64,000 nt of DNA from Piper betle. Taxonomy: Eukaryota > Streptophyta > Magnoliopsida > Piperales > Piperaceae. The stretch is from contig JAURVB010013304.1 of assembly GCA_033002965.1 (NCBI GenBank), forward strand, positions 1 through 64,000. Reading direction: 5' to 3'. Position numbers and translations under genes: made by a program. The notes under the pieces are model-generated. The model was not told where the DNA came from, made no database searches, and saw nothing but the letters and a program-made list of their open reading frames with translations. Of the stretch, positions 47,912 to 58,844 are shown in pieces (the first letter of the stretch is position 1; each line of letters opens with the position of its first letter).

Positions 47912-48701
47912 CATAAGTTTATTTGTTATTATATTATTTCAATATTTACAACTACAAAAAAAATTCCTGTAATAAACCTTGAAAGGCTGAAAATATCTCA
48001 TAGCAAACGCTTCACAAAATATATGGCCACTTGTACAAAAAAGAATTACTAAAAACCATATTCACTCCTTTTTTTTTCTAATAAGTTGATACTTTTTTGA
48101 TCCCTCACATCCTAATTCAAACCCACGTTGAAGGATATTATTGACTTTAAATTAAAAAATACAATTAAATTATAAAAATATGATAAAATACTCTTAAATT
48201 GTGAACCGTTTATTTTTTTATCCTTAAATAGTAATTTTTTATTTTTATTTTATTTATATATTTTTTTATTTCTTATATCCATTATGATTTGGTAATAGTT
48301 TTACCGACATCAAATAATTATAAAAAAAAATAAATAATTAAATAAGATATAATATAAAAACTATATTATCATATTATTTTATCAAGTTGAGTTTCAGTCA
48401 AATTTGAGTTATAACCGAGTCGAGTCGAGTCGAACATGACCTTACTCAAGCTCGGTTCGTAAAATTCGAGTTCAAGTCGAGTTTGAACTTGAACATTTAA
48501 ATATTAAATTTCGAATCAAATTAATTTGTTCAATTAACATTCCTAATTGGGCCACACAAATAAATCCATTTTTAACCATCGGTAAGACGGGGAGGGACGA
48601 GAGTGAACCTTTTTGAACGAGGTCATGTGTTGCCCGATGTCACCACAAGTTTGGAAATGAAAAATGCCCCTCCTTTTTTTTTTCTTTTTTTTTCTTCTGC
48701 T
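47912..48701. other. AT-rich spacer upstream of the PPPDE gene
   Basis: No recognisable gene or RNA. It contains A/T runs and a GAGTCGAGTCGAGT triplet-like repeat near 48417-48433. The T-rich run before the TATA box (48668-48690) is probably promoter sequence. Confidence 0.4.
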
Positions 48702-48711
48702 TATATATATA
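48702..48711 (+). promoter_or_regulatory. TATA box of the PPPDE-peptidase gene
   Basis: TATATATATAA lies after a pyrimidine tract and just upstream of a C/T-rich leader that leads to a good splice donor at 48765. Its position fits a transcription start around 48735-48745. Confidence 0.5.
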
Positions 48712-48764
48712 ACTCCAATGCCGTCAACAATCCGCTCTCTCTTTCGATTCCCATTTCGTTTCTG

Positions 48765-49652
48765 GTGAGCTTGATGCTTTTCCTGATGGTGTTTTCCGCC
48801 TGAAAATATCTTTCTTTTTGTCCTGGTTTTTTTTTTGTTTTGTTTTGGCGATCGAGTTGTTTGTTGAAACTTTTTGTAGATGTTTTGGTATCATGTACAA
48901 AGATTGGGAGGGAGAAATTTTGATTTGTTGGTGCCGCATAGCAATTGAAGGGCGCTGTTTTGAATTTTTTGGTTTTAAAGCCGAAGATGAACGACGAATG
49001 GTGCCTTTTTTATTTTACGAGATTTCCGTTTTCCCACGACAGTTTGCGAAAAAGTTTTTGAAACTACATTGTTTGATCCGAAAGATCACGAGAAACGTCT
49101 TCCGTTTTTTTAATCCATTTGGCCGCTTGCCGATTGTTTGTTTGGACAATTTTTGTGAAGGTTTGCCTTTTTGAAGGTTGCAATGTCGATCGTTTTGACG
49201 GGGAATTGAAAATCGGAAGAATTGAAAATCGTATCCGACTTACGATGGGTTTTTGGCATCTTGATTTGTTTCTTGTTCTTATCGACTTGCAGGGAATTCT
49301 TCTTCCACTTTTTAAATCCTTTGCTTGTTGATATGTTCGGTTGTCCTGGCATGGCGTCGTTTGTCTGTTGCTTTGCAATGGAAAAAAAGAAGGATAATAG
49401 TAGATTTATCTGATTTTATTTTGCAGATCAGATCGATTATTGTAGTTGTTGTTTCTTGCACCGAGCATGATTTCATGTCTGAATCTTTGGCTTAATTTTG
49501 GAGAAGTTTATTATGAAATTTATGGGGTTGGATTTTGTTGTTTGCAAGTTGTGTCTGGAACAGAACAATAATATTGCTCTCCCTGTCTGTATGGATGCTA
49601 TTATCAAGCGTTCATATTTATTCTGAACGAATTTGAGCCGTTTCTTTTGCAG
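48765..49652 (+). other. Leader (5' UTR) intron of the PPPDE-peptidase gene
   Basis: Donor TCTG|GTGAGC and acceptor TTTTGCAG|CTTGCAG enclose 888 T-rich bases (48765-49652) directly before the exon carrying the start codon at 49683. Open frames inside it are short and show no family similarity. Long first introns in plant leaders often raise expression; whether this one does is unknown. Confidence 0.55.
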
Positions 49653-49682
49653 CTTGCAGTGCTGTTGTCGTGAGTGGGCGTA

Positions 49683-51229
49683 ATGGAAGAGGTAAGGACT
49701 TTTTAAACCTTTCTAGATCGCTACACTTTTTTTAATGTGGTATGTCCGTTTCTTTGATCTTCATTAATTCCTGTGTCATTATTATACGTGTTCCTGCCTT
49801 TCCAGGATGGCCACAAGGTTGTGTTGCATGTATATGACCTAAGCCAAGGGCTTGCTCGCCAGCTTTCGACCACATTTTTGGGGAAGTCTATTGATGGCAT
49901 TTGGTAAAGCTTTATATCTATGTTGTGCAGCTTTGAATGTTTTTTTTAAATAAATGTGAACTTGTACTGTATGATCATAGCTTGTTTAAGTTAAGGAATA
50001 ATTCGTGTAAGTTGTTAACACGAAGCAAGACATGGGTGATTAATTTCTACCTTTATCTTTCACCGTGCCAATGGTTGAGAATTCATTGAATCCTCTTAGT
50101 TAGGTTCCACATTTTTTGGTCAATCTCATTCTTTTATGCTTTTTATTGTCAAATAAGTTAGAGACGAGTTTTCAGTTAGATTGGTTTTAACGAATCGCTC
50201 ATTGTGTTGAAAACGTGCATTAAGGGTACTGTGTTTCCTATGAAAAATGATTACTGTAAATTTTAATGGGTGTTTTTCCATACGCAGCATATTTTTCCTC
50301 TTCTGATAGAAGGCTTTCTTCTGTTCCCAGGCACACAGGAATTGTTGTGTATGGAAATGAGTATTATTTTGGCGGGGGCATCCAGCACTCCCCTATCGCT
50401 GCCACACCATATGGAAAACCACTGCAAGTTGTAGACTTGGGTGTGACTCACATACCAAAAGAAGTTTTCGAGGAGTATTTAGTGGATATCAGTCCTCGGT
50501 ATACTGCTGAGACGTATAACTTGTTTAGGCACAACTGCAACAATTTCAGCAATGAAGTTTCCCAGTTTTTAGTGGGCACAACTATTCCAGAGTACATAAT
50601 TCAGCTTCCAGGGGAAGTCATGAATAGTCCTATGTGGCCAATGATAAGTATGTCTTCTTCCTGTGTTCTCTTGCTCTTTATATTGTTTGATTACATTTAT
50701 CCACCACTTTGATATTATGAGCTATTATATGAGGTTCTTTGAATTGTATTGAAAATTTTGTTGTTTTGTTGCAGTGCCTATGGTTCAGCAGTTGGAAACT
50801 ACTTTGAGGGTTGGAGCCGTGCCTCAGGCTCCCCAGTTCAGGCCAAATTCCTCTCCTGCACAGAGTTCTCCACCAAAGGTGAATGTTACGGCCAGTACAA
50901 CTAGTGCCCCCAATTTGTCAACAAGAGAGGCTTCAACTGCCAAAGCGCCTGCTAGGCCGTTAGCCACAGAGGAAGCCGCAACTAGTGACACCAGCACCGA
51001 GACTGCTAAAATTTTCACTACGTCTGGTTCAACTAAGAAGATGATGGTCAATGAAATTTCGAAAGATCCATTACAAGAAGCTCGTGGCAAAGTGCAAGAA
51101 GAAATATGCCGTGAATTTGCAGCAATCATGGCAACTGGGACACTGCGAGCAAGCGAAGCCGCTGCGCTTGCAGCTAGAAGAGTCATGGAAAGGCACGGAC
51201 GCTTGAACATTGCAACTCCCCAAAGTTGA
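49683..51229 (+). CDS. PPPDE-domain cysteine peptidase (DeSI-type, putative deSUMOylating isopeptidase)
   Basis: Four exons: 49683-49691, 49806-49903, 50331-50647 and 50775-51229, 292 residues. The N-terminal two-thirds is a PPPDE (DUF862) fold: VVLHVYDLSQGLA, then WHTGIVVYGNEYYFGGGIQ with the presumed catalytic His37, and LFRHNCNNFSNE with the nucleophile Cys105. Members of the DeSI branch remove SUMO or act on ubiquitin/acyl substrates; which applies here cannot be read from sequence. After about residue 145 there is a Pro/Ser/Thr/Ala-rich linker and a C-terminal helical region (EEICREFAAIMATGTLRASEAAALAARRVMERHG). The first coding exon is only nine bases (Met-Glu-Glu), which is why simple ORF calling misses the start. 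All splice borders are GT-AG and the frame is intact. It is the only multi-exon gene here besides hnRNP copy 1 with no frameshift. Confidence 0.9.
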
Positions 51230-54173
51230 TAATTTTGTTCTCTTCCGGTATCTTTTTACACGAAGTACCATATTGAGATGGGTGATCTCTTCAAGTATCT
51301 GTGATGTTGACATAGAAAACAATGTATTGTCATTACAGTTACAGCTCTATTGGGCTAAACCCCTTCTCCTTATCGTCTTCATTGCTAAGTGGATTGTGAT
51401 TGCATAAAATGTTGACTTTATAGTTCGATTCAGATAAGCATATGATTTTACTTGTCTAGATATAATGTCATGTTCCGTGAATTACATTTTTTTGGTGAAT
51501 TGTGATTCAAACCCCATAGATGAAGAACGTGGTATTACACACATTGAGGCAGGAACTCCTTAATTTCAGATGAACGAGAAGGTAGGGTGATGCTTGGATA
51601 CGCCACATAAAAGGGGAGTACTTGATTCAGGGACATGATACTAAACCTGTGTTTTCTTCTTCTTCTTTTTTAAATCTTATAACCAGTGTATTCATAGTTT
51701 AGATAGAACAAAGATGTATTTTTACTGAAATTACTTTTTCAAAAAAAAATGTATTCTTTAATATATTTATGTTTAGTCTTATTTTATTTTAATTAGATTA
51801 GAAGTACTTTATCTTCGAGAATGATCAATTAATTAAAAATTATTTTCTTCATTTAGCACAAGTAAGGGTTTTTATCTTAATCTAAACATTTCTATCTTAA
51901 AAAATATAAGGCATCAATATAGGAATTAATTAGGACATTAATTAGAATCTTATATATATATATATATAGATAGGTAAAGCCGTGTTAAATAAAAAATACA
52001 AACACAATTTCGGAAGGGATGCAGTTTGGTAGCTCTCGAGACTTGTAACTTTGAGGTGGCAGATTCAAATTCTGTCTCCAATATTAAACAAGTTTAAACT
52101 AATTTAATATTTGTATAAGAAATTCTTCAAATGGGTTTGGTGAAGCTAGGTTGGGAGCAACAAATGTCTTTATGATAAACAAATTTATTTTTAAAGTTCA
52201 TTAAGATCTGAAAGAGAATGTTGTTATGGGTGAGATGATACCTGTTGGTATCATCTAAGATTGGGTTAAGACGGTCTCTTAATATCTTATTTTTTCTCTT
52301 GACCGTAGCAATAACACGAAAAATTTTAACATCTTTTATCACAATGCCTTTATTCTTAGCATAAGTATTTATCGGCTCCCAAGGAAATATGTTGGTCTCC
52401 CAAAAGTAATTAAGGGGTTTAAATTAATCTTTTTTGGAGAGTTAGATGGCCTTTGAAAATAAGTATTTTATTTGGTAGGTAACATTAATAAAACTATTGT
52501 GAAGGTTATGAATTTAGATGAGGAGAATAAATTAAAGAAATGACCTTTAAATTTTTGTGTGCCGCCTCCTAATCAAAATATTTGGGAGAGGTGCAGAAAC
52601 AACTAGAAGGTTTGTCTAAAAAAAACATAATAGCTCACTAATAAAAAATTATGGTGCTAAAGATAAACGGGACTAAACAATGTGCCGAAAGCTTTGAGAT
52701 GTCAAAATAGATTAGCGGGGGAACGTTGTTTGGCGTTAGATGAAAGTACCCACGTGAGTAGGTGTGGACGAAGTAGAAAAACATGTATTGGATCTTGTCA
52801 GATCGGGTATGCGAATAAAAAGGAGTTATTAACCCTCGCATTAAGATGTTTGCCTTTTTCCTTTTGCTTTGGTTTTGGCCGGACTTAAACTTGTTACATT
52901 ATACTACACATTCAAACTAGTTATCCAATATGTGCTAGACTTTACAGGGTCTTTGCTCTCACGCTAACTTAGAAACGTTCTGATGGTATTTGATCTTTTC
53001 TTTTCCTCTCACTCGTCATCAGTGAGCACTTAAATTTCATGGCAATTTTTTTAAACTATGAAGATTTGATATTAATCTGCCTACTCTTAGTCTAAGCTTA
53101 ATCAAAATTTCACTGTATAAAAATGCCAGACTAATAATTAATTGGTAAGTATAACTCTTGCCTTGAAATGAAAATGCGTTTCTTCTCAGTTATCCCTCCT
53201 CGTATTCAACGTTGTAGTAAAAACTCAAATGTAGAGAAATGAGGCATTCTTATTTTAATCGTAAAAACTCAAATGTAACCAACACAGTACATTTAATGCT
53301 TGCGGTTCTTCTGATTAACTCATCAGAAAAGAATTCTCTTCACCTTTTCAAAATAATAATAGGTAGCGGATAAAAATTCTATACATAACCCTTTTTTTCC
53401 ACTGTTATTACAACTGTGCAAAAAAAGAAGATTATCTCTGAACTCGTAAGTAAATATACATTAATTTAACATTCTATCTGCCACAACCTTGTTTATTGAA
53501 CCGTAAAGAAAACCTGCAGTGTTAGTACTCTAATGGGTACCACCAAAAGACAGAAGTCTTCCACTAATTCCTGATCACATAAAGACTGCGTCTATACTTA
53601 ATCTTCTCATCTTAACCATGGAAATAGGCGCACGCAATGTTCAATTAGAAGCAATTAGCTGGGTAGGTGATTCCTACTAATATATTATATAATTCAATGG
53701 TACTGCTTCAGTATGAGATTGTTTGTCTAGTATATAACAGATCAGACACATATTTAATAAAACATTTTCATCAAATTGTAGTTTATAAAATAACTCCATT
53801 GATTGCAAATTGCAATGCGAACAAATAATGCATTTACATATATAGGACAATTAATTTAATTTCGCATGAAACAAGTTTCATGTTATTCATGCATGCAAAT
53901 GGATAAAGAACCGATCGATACTGGAAAGTGGTTGAGTCGAAGATTTTTCCACAACAAAAAAATTATGAATTTGGGAAGAGCTCGTCCCGAAGGCATGTAG
54001 GGAATTCATAGCTGTAAAAACGGGTCATGCATGGGAGTAAGCACGATTCACCAACTCCATTGTAGGTGAAGCAATCGACCAATACAAAGATGAGGACTAC
54101 GTGATCATCATCCCGATCTCTTTATTAGCTGATTAAGTTTCCGTGAAAGATTACCACGTTCAGTAATACAACA
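51230..54173. other. AT-rich intergenic region
   Basis: Holds the 3' untranslated region of the PPPDE gene (to about 51480), a (TA)n run at about 51953-51968, and a tRNA-like SINE candidate near 52015-52080. No gene is recognisable. The last 150 bases are the probable promoter and leader of the glycine-rich protein gene. Confidence 0.45.
52015..52080 (+). mobile_element. Possible tRNA-derived SINE head
   Basis: TTTGGTAGCTCTCGAGACTTG resembles an RNA polymerase III A box, and GCAGATTCAAATTCTGTC, about 36 bases later, resembles a B box. The spacing is that of a tRNA gene, but the stems do not pair well enough for a functional tRNA. No poly(A)/poly(T) tail or target duplication could be fixed. 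Confidence 0.3.
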
Positions 54174-55844
54174 ATGAGAATTAGCTCGAGCTGGCTGATG
54201 CTTTCTCTACTTTATTTGAGTGTAATCTTGGCCACCGTCACTGCTAGAGAAGCCGCTGCTACTTATAACCAGAGTGAAGATAAGGAGAAGGACGGATCCG
54301 CGGTTGGTGCAAAAAGGGATACGAGTATGGTAAGGAGGGAAAGTTTGGCGGCGGCGGGGGTGGCTATGGCCATGGTGATTATGGTAAAGGCAAAGGAGGC
54401 GTCGGTGGTGGTTACGTCAAGGGTGGTGGTTTTGGTGTCGGCTTCGGGGGCGGGATTGGTAGGAAGGGAGCTAAATTCGACGGCGGCGGTGGTTATGGTA
54501 AGAAGGAAGGAATCCGCGGTGGTGGTGGTTATGGTAAAGGTGCAGATGGTGGTGGTTCTGGCGTCGGTCACGGTGGTGGGTTTGGCAAGAAGGAAGGACA
54601 TGGCGGCGTCGGCGTTAAGGACGGCTACGGTGGTGGGTTTGGGTATGGCGGCGGAATTGGTAAAGGCGAAGGCTTTGGTAAAGGGGTTGGGTATGCCGGC
54701 GGGGGTGGTGGTGGGGGCTGGGATAGGCGTTGGATATGGCATTGGCATTGGCAAGGGCGACGGCTATGGTGGCGGTGGTGGGTTTGGTGGTGGTGGTGGC
54801 GGCGGGAATGGGAAAGGAGTAGGAATTGGTGGTGGGTATGGGAAGGGAGAAGGACCTGCCAGTAGCGGTGGCGGATATGTTGGTTTCGGAAAGGAGGAGG
54901 TTATGTTGGTGGGTTTGGCGGCGGTGGTGAAGGTGGTGGCGGTGGCGGTGGCGACGGCGGCGGCGGCGGTGGTGGGGGCGGCGGCGGCGGAGGTGGCTAC
55001 GGCGGTGGGGGTGGCTATAGCGGCAGCGGCGGTGGGGGTGGCTACAGCGGCAGCAGCGGCGGCGGAGGTGGGTATGGCGGTGGTGGGGGTGGCAGTGGCG
55101 GAGGTGGCTACGGCGGCGGTGGGGTTGACTATAGCGGCAGCGGCGGCGGTGGGGTTGACTATGGCAGCGGCGGAGGAGGCAGCGGCGGAGGTGGCTATGG
55201 CGGTGGCGGCGGCGGCGGCGGCAGGTGGCTACGGCGGCGGTGGGGGTGGCTATAGCGGCAGCAGCGGCGGCGGCGGCGGCGGAAGTGGCTACGGCGGCGG
55301 TGGGGGTGGCTATAGCGGCAGCAGCGGCGGCGGAGGTGGCTATGGTAGCGGCGGAGGCAGCGGCGGCGGAGGTGGTTATGGCAGCGGCGGAGGTGGCTAT
55401 GGCGGTGGTGAGGGTGGCAGTGGCGGAGGTGGCTACAGCGGCGGCGGCGGAGGTGGCTATGGCAGCGGTGGGGGAGGAGGCTCTGGGGGAGGTGGGGGTG
55501 GTAGCTACGGTGACGGTGGCGGCACCAACAGTGGCAGTGGTGTAGGTAACGGTGGCATTGGTGATGGTGGTGGCGGTATGGGTGGCAGTGGCATCGGTGG
55601 CGGCGGTAACTTTAGCATTGGTGATGGTGGGGATGGCAGCTATGGAGGCATTGGTGACGGTAGGGGCAGTGGCATCGGGGGCGGTGGAGGTGACGACTAT
55701 GGTGGAGATTATGGGGGCGGCTATGCCAGCGGTGAGGGAGGAGATTATGGTGCGGGCGGCTATGGTGGAGGCGGGGACGAAGGCAGCGGTGGCGGCAACG
55801 TTGGTTATGGTGGTGGCGGCGGCATCATCGGAAGTGGCCACTGA
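54174..55844 (+). CDS. Secreted glycine-rich (cell-wall type) protein, frame scrambled by indels
   Basis: The start at 54174 gives a clear signal peptide (MRISSSWLMLSLLYLSVILA, cleavage probably after ATVTA, residue 24) and a charged stretch (NQSEDKEKDGS). The Gly-rich body follows with GGGYGKG-, GGGGYGSGGG- and GGYSGSSGG-type repeats, ending GGGGIIGSGH. No intron is evident. Such proteins are class I structural glycine-rich cell-wall proteins. The single long frame from 54174 to 55844 has no stop, but its amino-acid composition switches between Gly-rich and Val/Ala/Met-rich blocks. The Gly-rich reading moves to another frame at the A5G3 run 54311-54318, returns near the G run at about 54700-54720, leaves again near 54893 and returns around 55229. 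GGN repeats are stop-free in all forward frames, which hides the shifts. The real protein is therefore probably Gly-rich throughout. Confidence 0.7.
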   Translation: MRISSSWLMLSLLYLSVILATVTAREAAATYNQSEDKEKDGSAVGAKRDTSMVRRESLAAAGVAMAMVIMVKAKEASVVVTSRVVVLVSASGAGLVGRELNSTAAVVMVRRKESAVVVVMVKVQMVVVLASVTVVGLARRKDMAASALRTATVVGLGMAAELVKAKALVKGLGMPAGVVVGAGIGVGYGIGIGKGDGYGGGGGFGGGGGGGNGKGVGIGGGYGKGEGPASSGGGYVGFGKEEVMLVGLAAVVKVVAVAVATAAAAVVGAAAAEVATAVGVAIAAAAVGVATAAAAAAEVGMAVVGVAVAEVATAAVGLTIAAAAAVGLTMAAAEEAAAEVAMAVAAAAAAGGYGGGGGGYSGSSGGGGGGSGYGGGGGGYSGSSGGGGGYGSGGGSGGGGGYGSGGGGYGGGEGGSGGGGYSGGGGGGYGSGGGGGSGGGGGGSYGDGGGTNSGSGVGNGGIGDGGGGMGGSGIGGGGNFSIGDGGDGSYGGIGDGRGSGIGGGGGDDYGGDYGGGYASGEGGDYGAGGYGGGGDEGSGGGNVGYGGGGGIIGSGH

Positions 55845-56533
55845 GAGTTTTCCCTTCTTTCACAGGTTGCATGCATTGCATGTGCATGTATGGAGGAGGG
55901 GTGCTATCTTAACTTTTCATACTTGTTTGTTTTAATTAATTAATTTAATAAAAGTAATAGAGGTATTAGCTATTTGGTTCCAGCTTCCAAGTATGTCTTT
56001 AGTTGCTTAATAACCAAATGAAAACCTTCAACTGTGTTTATCTATGTACTTTCTCTTTTTTATCATACTCCCAATCATGAGTATGAGTGGCCCACTTTTT
56101 CTGATTTGACCTCCGACCTTTCATTAATATATCCTCAAATCTTACTTTTTCTGATTAGCATACAACATGTGATCGTTAAGTTAATTAACCGTCACTTTTA
56201 ACAGTAAATATATAAAGTAGGCGTCCCAATTTTTAACAATTAATTTCATCAAATTTAAGTTTTTAACACTTGCGAGGTGCATACATAAAAATGCGGTTTG
56301 ACACAATTTTTCATTTTTATTTATTTTATGTTCTGGTATGCTTCAATGTGTCGTCGTCGTATTAAGAAATATTATTTTTTTATAAACTTCAAGCGGCCAT
56401 TTGATTATAACATTTAATCAAGTCAATCTCGACTTGATTAAAAATAAAATAGCCTATAATTTTTTTAATTGATTCCGAGCTGGATTCGATTAACATAAAC
56501 ATTTTATCGGGGAGAAGGAGGTGGAGAGCTTCC
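55845..56533. other. Spacer between the glycine-rich gene and panC
   Basis: The 3' region of the glycine-rich gene is followed by AT-rich DNA. A perfect inverted repeat lies at 56413-56442 and a TATAAT-like sequence at about 56454, shortly before the panC start. No gene is seen. Confidence 0.4.
56413..56442. repeat. Perfect 12-bp inverted repeat upstream of panC
   Basis: TTTAATCAAGTC and GACTTGATTAAA are separated by six bases (AATCTC). The hairpin ends about 90 bases before the panC start codon. It could be a promoter element or a chance palindrome in AT-rich DNA. Confidence 0.7.
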
Positions 56534-58307
56534 ATGGCCATGGCGAAGCAACCGGAGGTGATCGTCGACAATGCCCGGATGCGTTCATGGTCGAGGTCGA
56601 TGCGATTCAATGGCAGCAGCACCATCGCCCTCGTCCCCACCATGGGCTACCTCCACGACGGCCACCTCTCCCTCATCCGCCACGCCCTCCGCCTCGCCTC
56701 CGCCGTCGTTGTCTCCATCTACGTCAACCCCGGCCAGTTTTCCCCCTCCGAGGACCTCTCCACCTACCCCTCCGACTTCCATTCCGACCTTCTCAAGCTC
56801 GCCGCCGTCGGCGTCGACGCCGTCTTCCGACCTCGCAATCTCTACGATTACGGAGGCCGGTCGGTGGAAAGGTCGGATCTTGGCGGCGGGGCTGGGGAGG
56901 GGAGGGCGGTTTCCTGCGTGGAGGTTGGGGGTGGGGGATGGGCATGAGACGTGGGTGAGGGTGGAGAGGTTGGAGATGGGGCTGTGTGGGAAGAGCAGAC
57001 CGGTGTTCTTTAGAGGGGTGGCGACGGTGGTGGCCAAGCTGTTCAATATTGTTGAGCCGGATGTTGCCGTGTTTGGGAAAAGGATTATCAACAATGGCGG
57101 ATTGTTTGTAGGATGGTACATAACCTAATGCATGCAACATGTTTGTTGGTTTGCTTTTGAATTCTAGATGCTGCTGTTAATGTTCTCTTCTTGCTTGTTT
57201 AATGAACGCCTCCTGTTTGGAGAGTTGCAAACACTTGCTTTTGTTTCTTCAATGTAGATTTGATGTAGGAATATAATTTACAATCGTTACTCTATCTTCT
57301 TTCATGTATAATGGTGGATAATATGTTTGTTCCTGTATAGAAAATGCATCTACCTTCCTTTCAACCTAATGCTTGCAACATGTTTGCTGTTTTTCTATTC
57401 AGTTCTAGTTGGTGTTGTTGGCATTGAAAGTCTTGGAGGAAACTTGTCTTCCTATTTCTTATGCAACTACTAGTTTTTTAGCTTGTGTTGGCAGTCAGAA
57501 AAACAGGAAGATTACAGAGGGGGAACCATTTTTACTCCAAGCTGTTTAGGAACTATCACAATTCACAAATACGTAAAAAAGTTTTAAATTTGCTAATCTG
57601 TGGCAATCGAACTGGTGCGATGATTATACACAAATTGAATGTTCTGATTTGATTATTATGCATTTTTCAGTTGCGTCAGGCCTTCTTTTTTAACAAAAAG
57701 ACACGATGTTTTATGATCAATTCTGCAGGTCCGTGATCTTGATTTTGGCATACAAATTGTTGGCTCAGAAATAGTCCGTGAACCTGATGGCCTTGCTATG
57801 AGTTCTAGAAATGTTCACCTTTCGCCCGAGGACAGGGAAAAGGTTAAACCCTGCACTTCATGACTAAGACCACACTCTTCTTTGACATGAACAAGAAAGC
57901 TAAAATTACATATCTGGATTGGACTATCTCTATATTTTGTAGGCGCTGTCCATTAATCGGTCCTTGTTACAAGCTAAAACTGCTGCAGAGGAGGGGAAAA
58001 CTTCTTGCAGAGAGTTGAGGGAATTGGTTACTCGAGCCGTAGTTGATGCTGGAGGACGATTGGATTATGCTGAGGTTAGGATCTTAATTTTCGCCATTTT
58101 ATGCTTGAAATGTGTTAACTCACTTGTGTCTGTTCTCTGATTCTTGGTCATGATCATTGAAACAAATTTGATGGTGTTTACCCTTAACAGATAGTAGACC
58201 CGGAAGATCTGCATGCTCTGGACGAAATCAAAAGTGCAGCTGTTTTCTGTGTTGCAGTTTGGTTTGGAAATGTCAGATTGATCGATAACATGGAAATAAG
58301 CTGTTGA
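56534..58307 (+). CDS. PANC: Pantothenate synthetase (pantoate-beta-alanine ligase)
   Basis: Four exons: 56534-57115, 57729-57842, 57943-58074 and 58191-58307, about 314 residues. The enzyme joins pantoate and beta-alanine with ATP to make vitamin B5, the coenzyme A precursor; the plant form is cytosolic, and no transit peptide is seen here. Signatures are [14 protein letters not shown] (the HIGH-like motif, residues 35-48), [34 protein letters not shown], the [33 protein letters not shown] block (KMSKS-like loop), and RLDYAEIVDPEDL. Exon 1 is very GC-rich. It shows one extra base in the G-rich run near 56929-56945 (before [11 protein letters not shown]) and one missing base at AAAAGG 57079-57084 (before DYQQWRIV). 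Repairing both gives the normal protein, so these look like consensus errors. I chose the start at 56534 because the family begins with a similar short leader before VI.D...MR.WS. Confidence 0.9.
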
Positions 58308-58844
58308 GAAAGGAAAATACGCCAACTTTCCCATGGTCAGATACATAAATTGGGTTCCCCCTTACCATCACTGCGCAAGTAATTTTTAACCGATCGAAGT
58401 AAAACGAGTTCATTTATGAGCTTATGGTTTGTTGATTCATGCTAATAAGACGGTACTATGCAGTTACTATGCATTGGCCTTTTCGTTTCACCTCGAAAAT
58501 GAAGTACCTTGTAAAGCCTTTCATATGTCGTGTAAGATTTCTCGTTTTTGAACCTCAAAACATCTAAAGAAATGAGGGGAGGCAAATATGTTTATCAATA
58601 TAGAAAGTATAAACAAATTCTTTCTGAAGTCTTTCATTTTAAATCTCCAGAGAAAAACTTGCATATCATTCTATACATTCATATCATTCAAACAATGGTA
58701 GCTTTCGTCAAAGATCAAAGCAGTAGCCTCTTGAAGCATAAGGAAAAGCTAGACAGGCAGATATTCTCAAACAGGGAATTATGCGAAAACATAAAGAAAT
58801 ACTAATAGCAACTGTGAAAGCATTAACATCTGAACCCATGACAA
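58308..58844. other. Spacer between panC and the VAMP72 pseudogene
   Basis: 3' region of panC and AT-rich sequence. The short frame at 58548-58805 has no recognisable domain. The two transcription units converge here. Confidence 0.35.

Noticed and set aside
52015..52080. Functional tRNA gene
   Set aside because: A- and B-box-like words are present but the acceptor and anticodon stems do not pair, so at most a SINE head.
54615..55841. 408-codon antisense frame opposite the glycine-rich gene
   Set aside because: Thr/Ala/His composition is the complement of GGN repeats; no start, splice or family support.
56571..57128. Separate gene overlapping panC in another frame
   Set aside because: It is the second half of panC exon 1 after a one-base shift plus Pro/Ser-rich noise before it.
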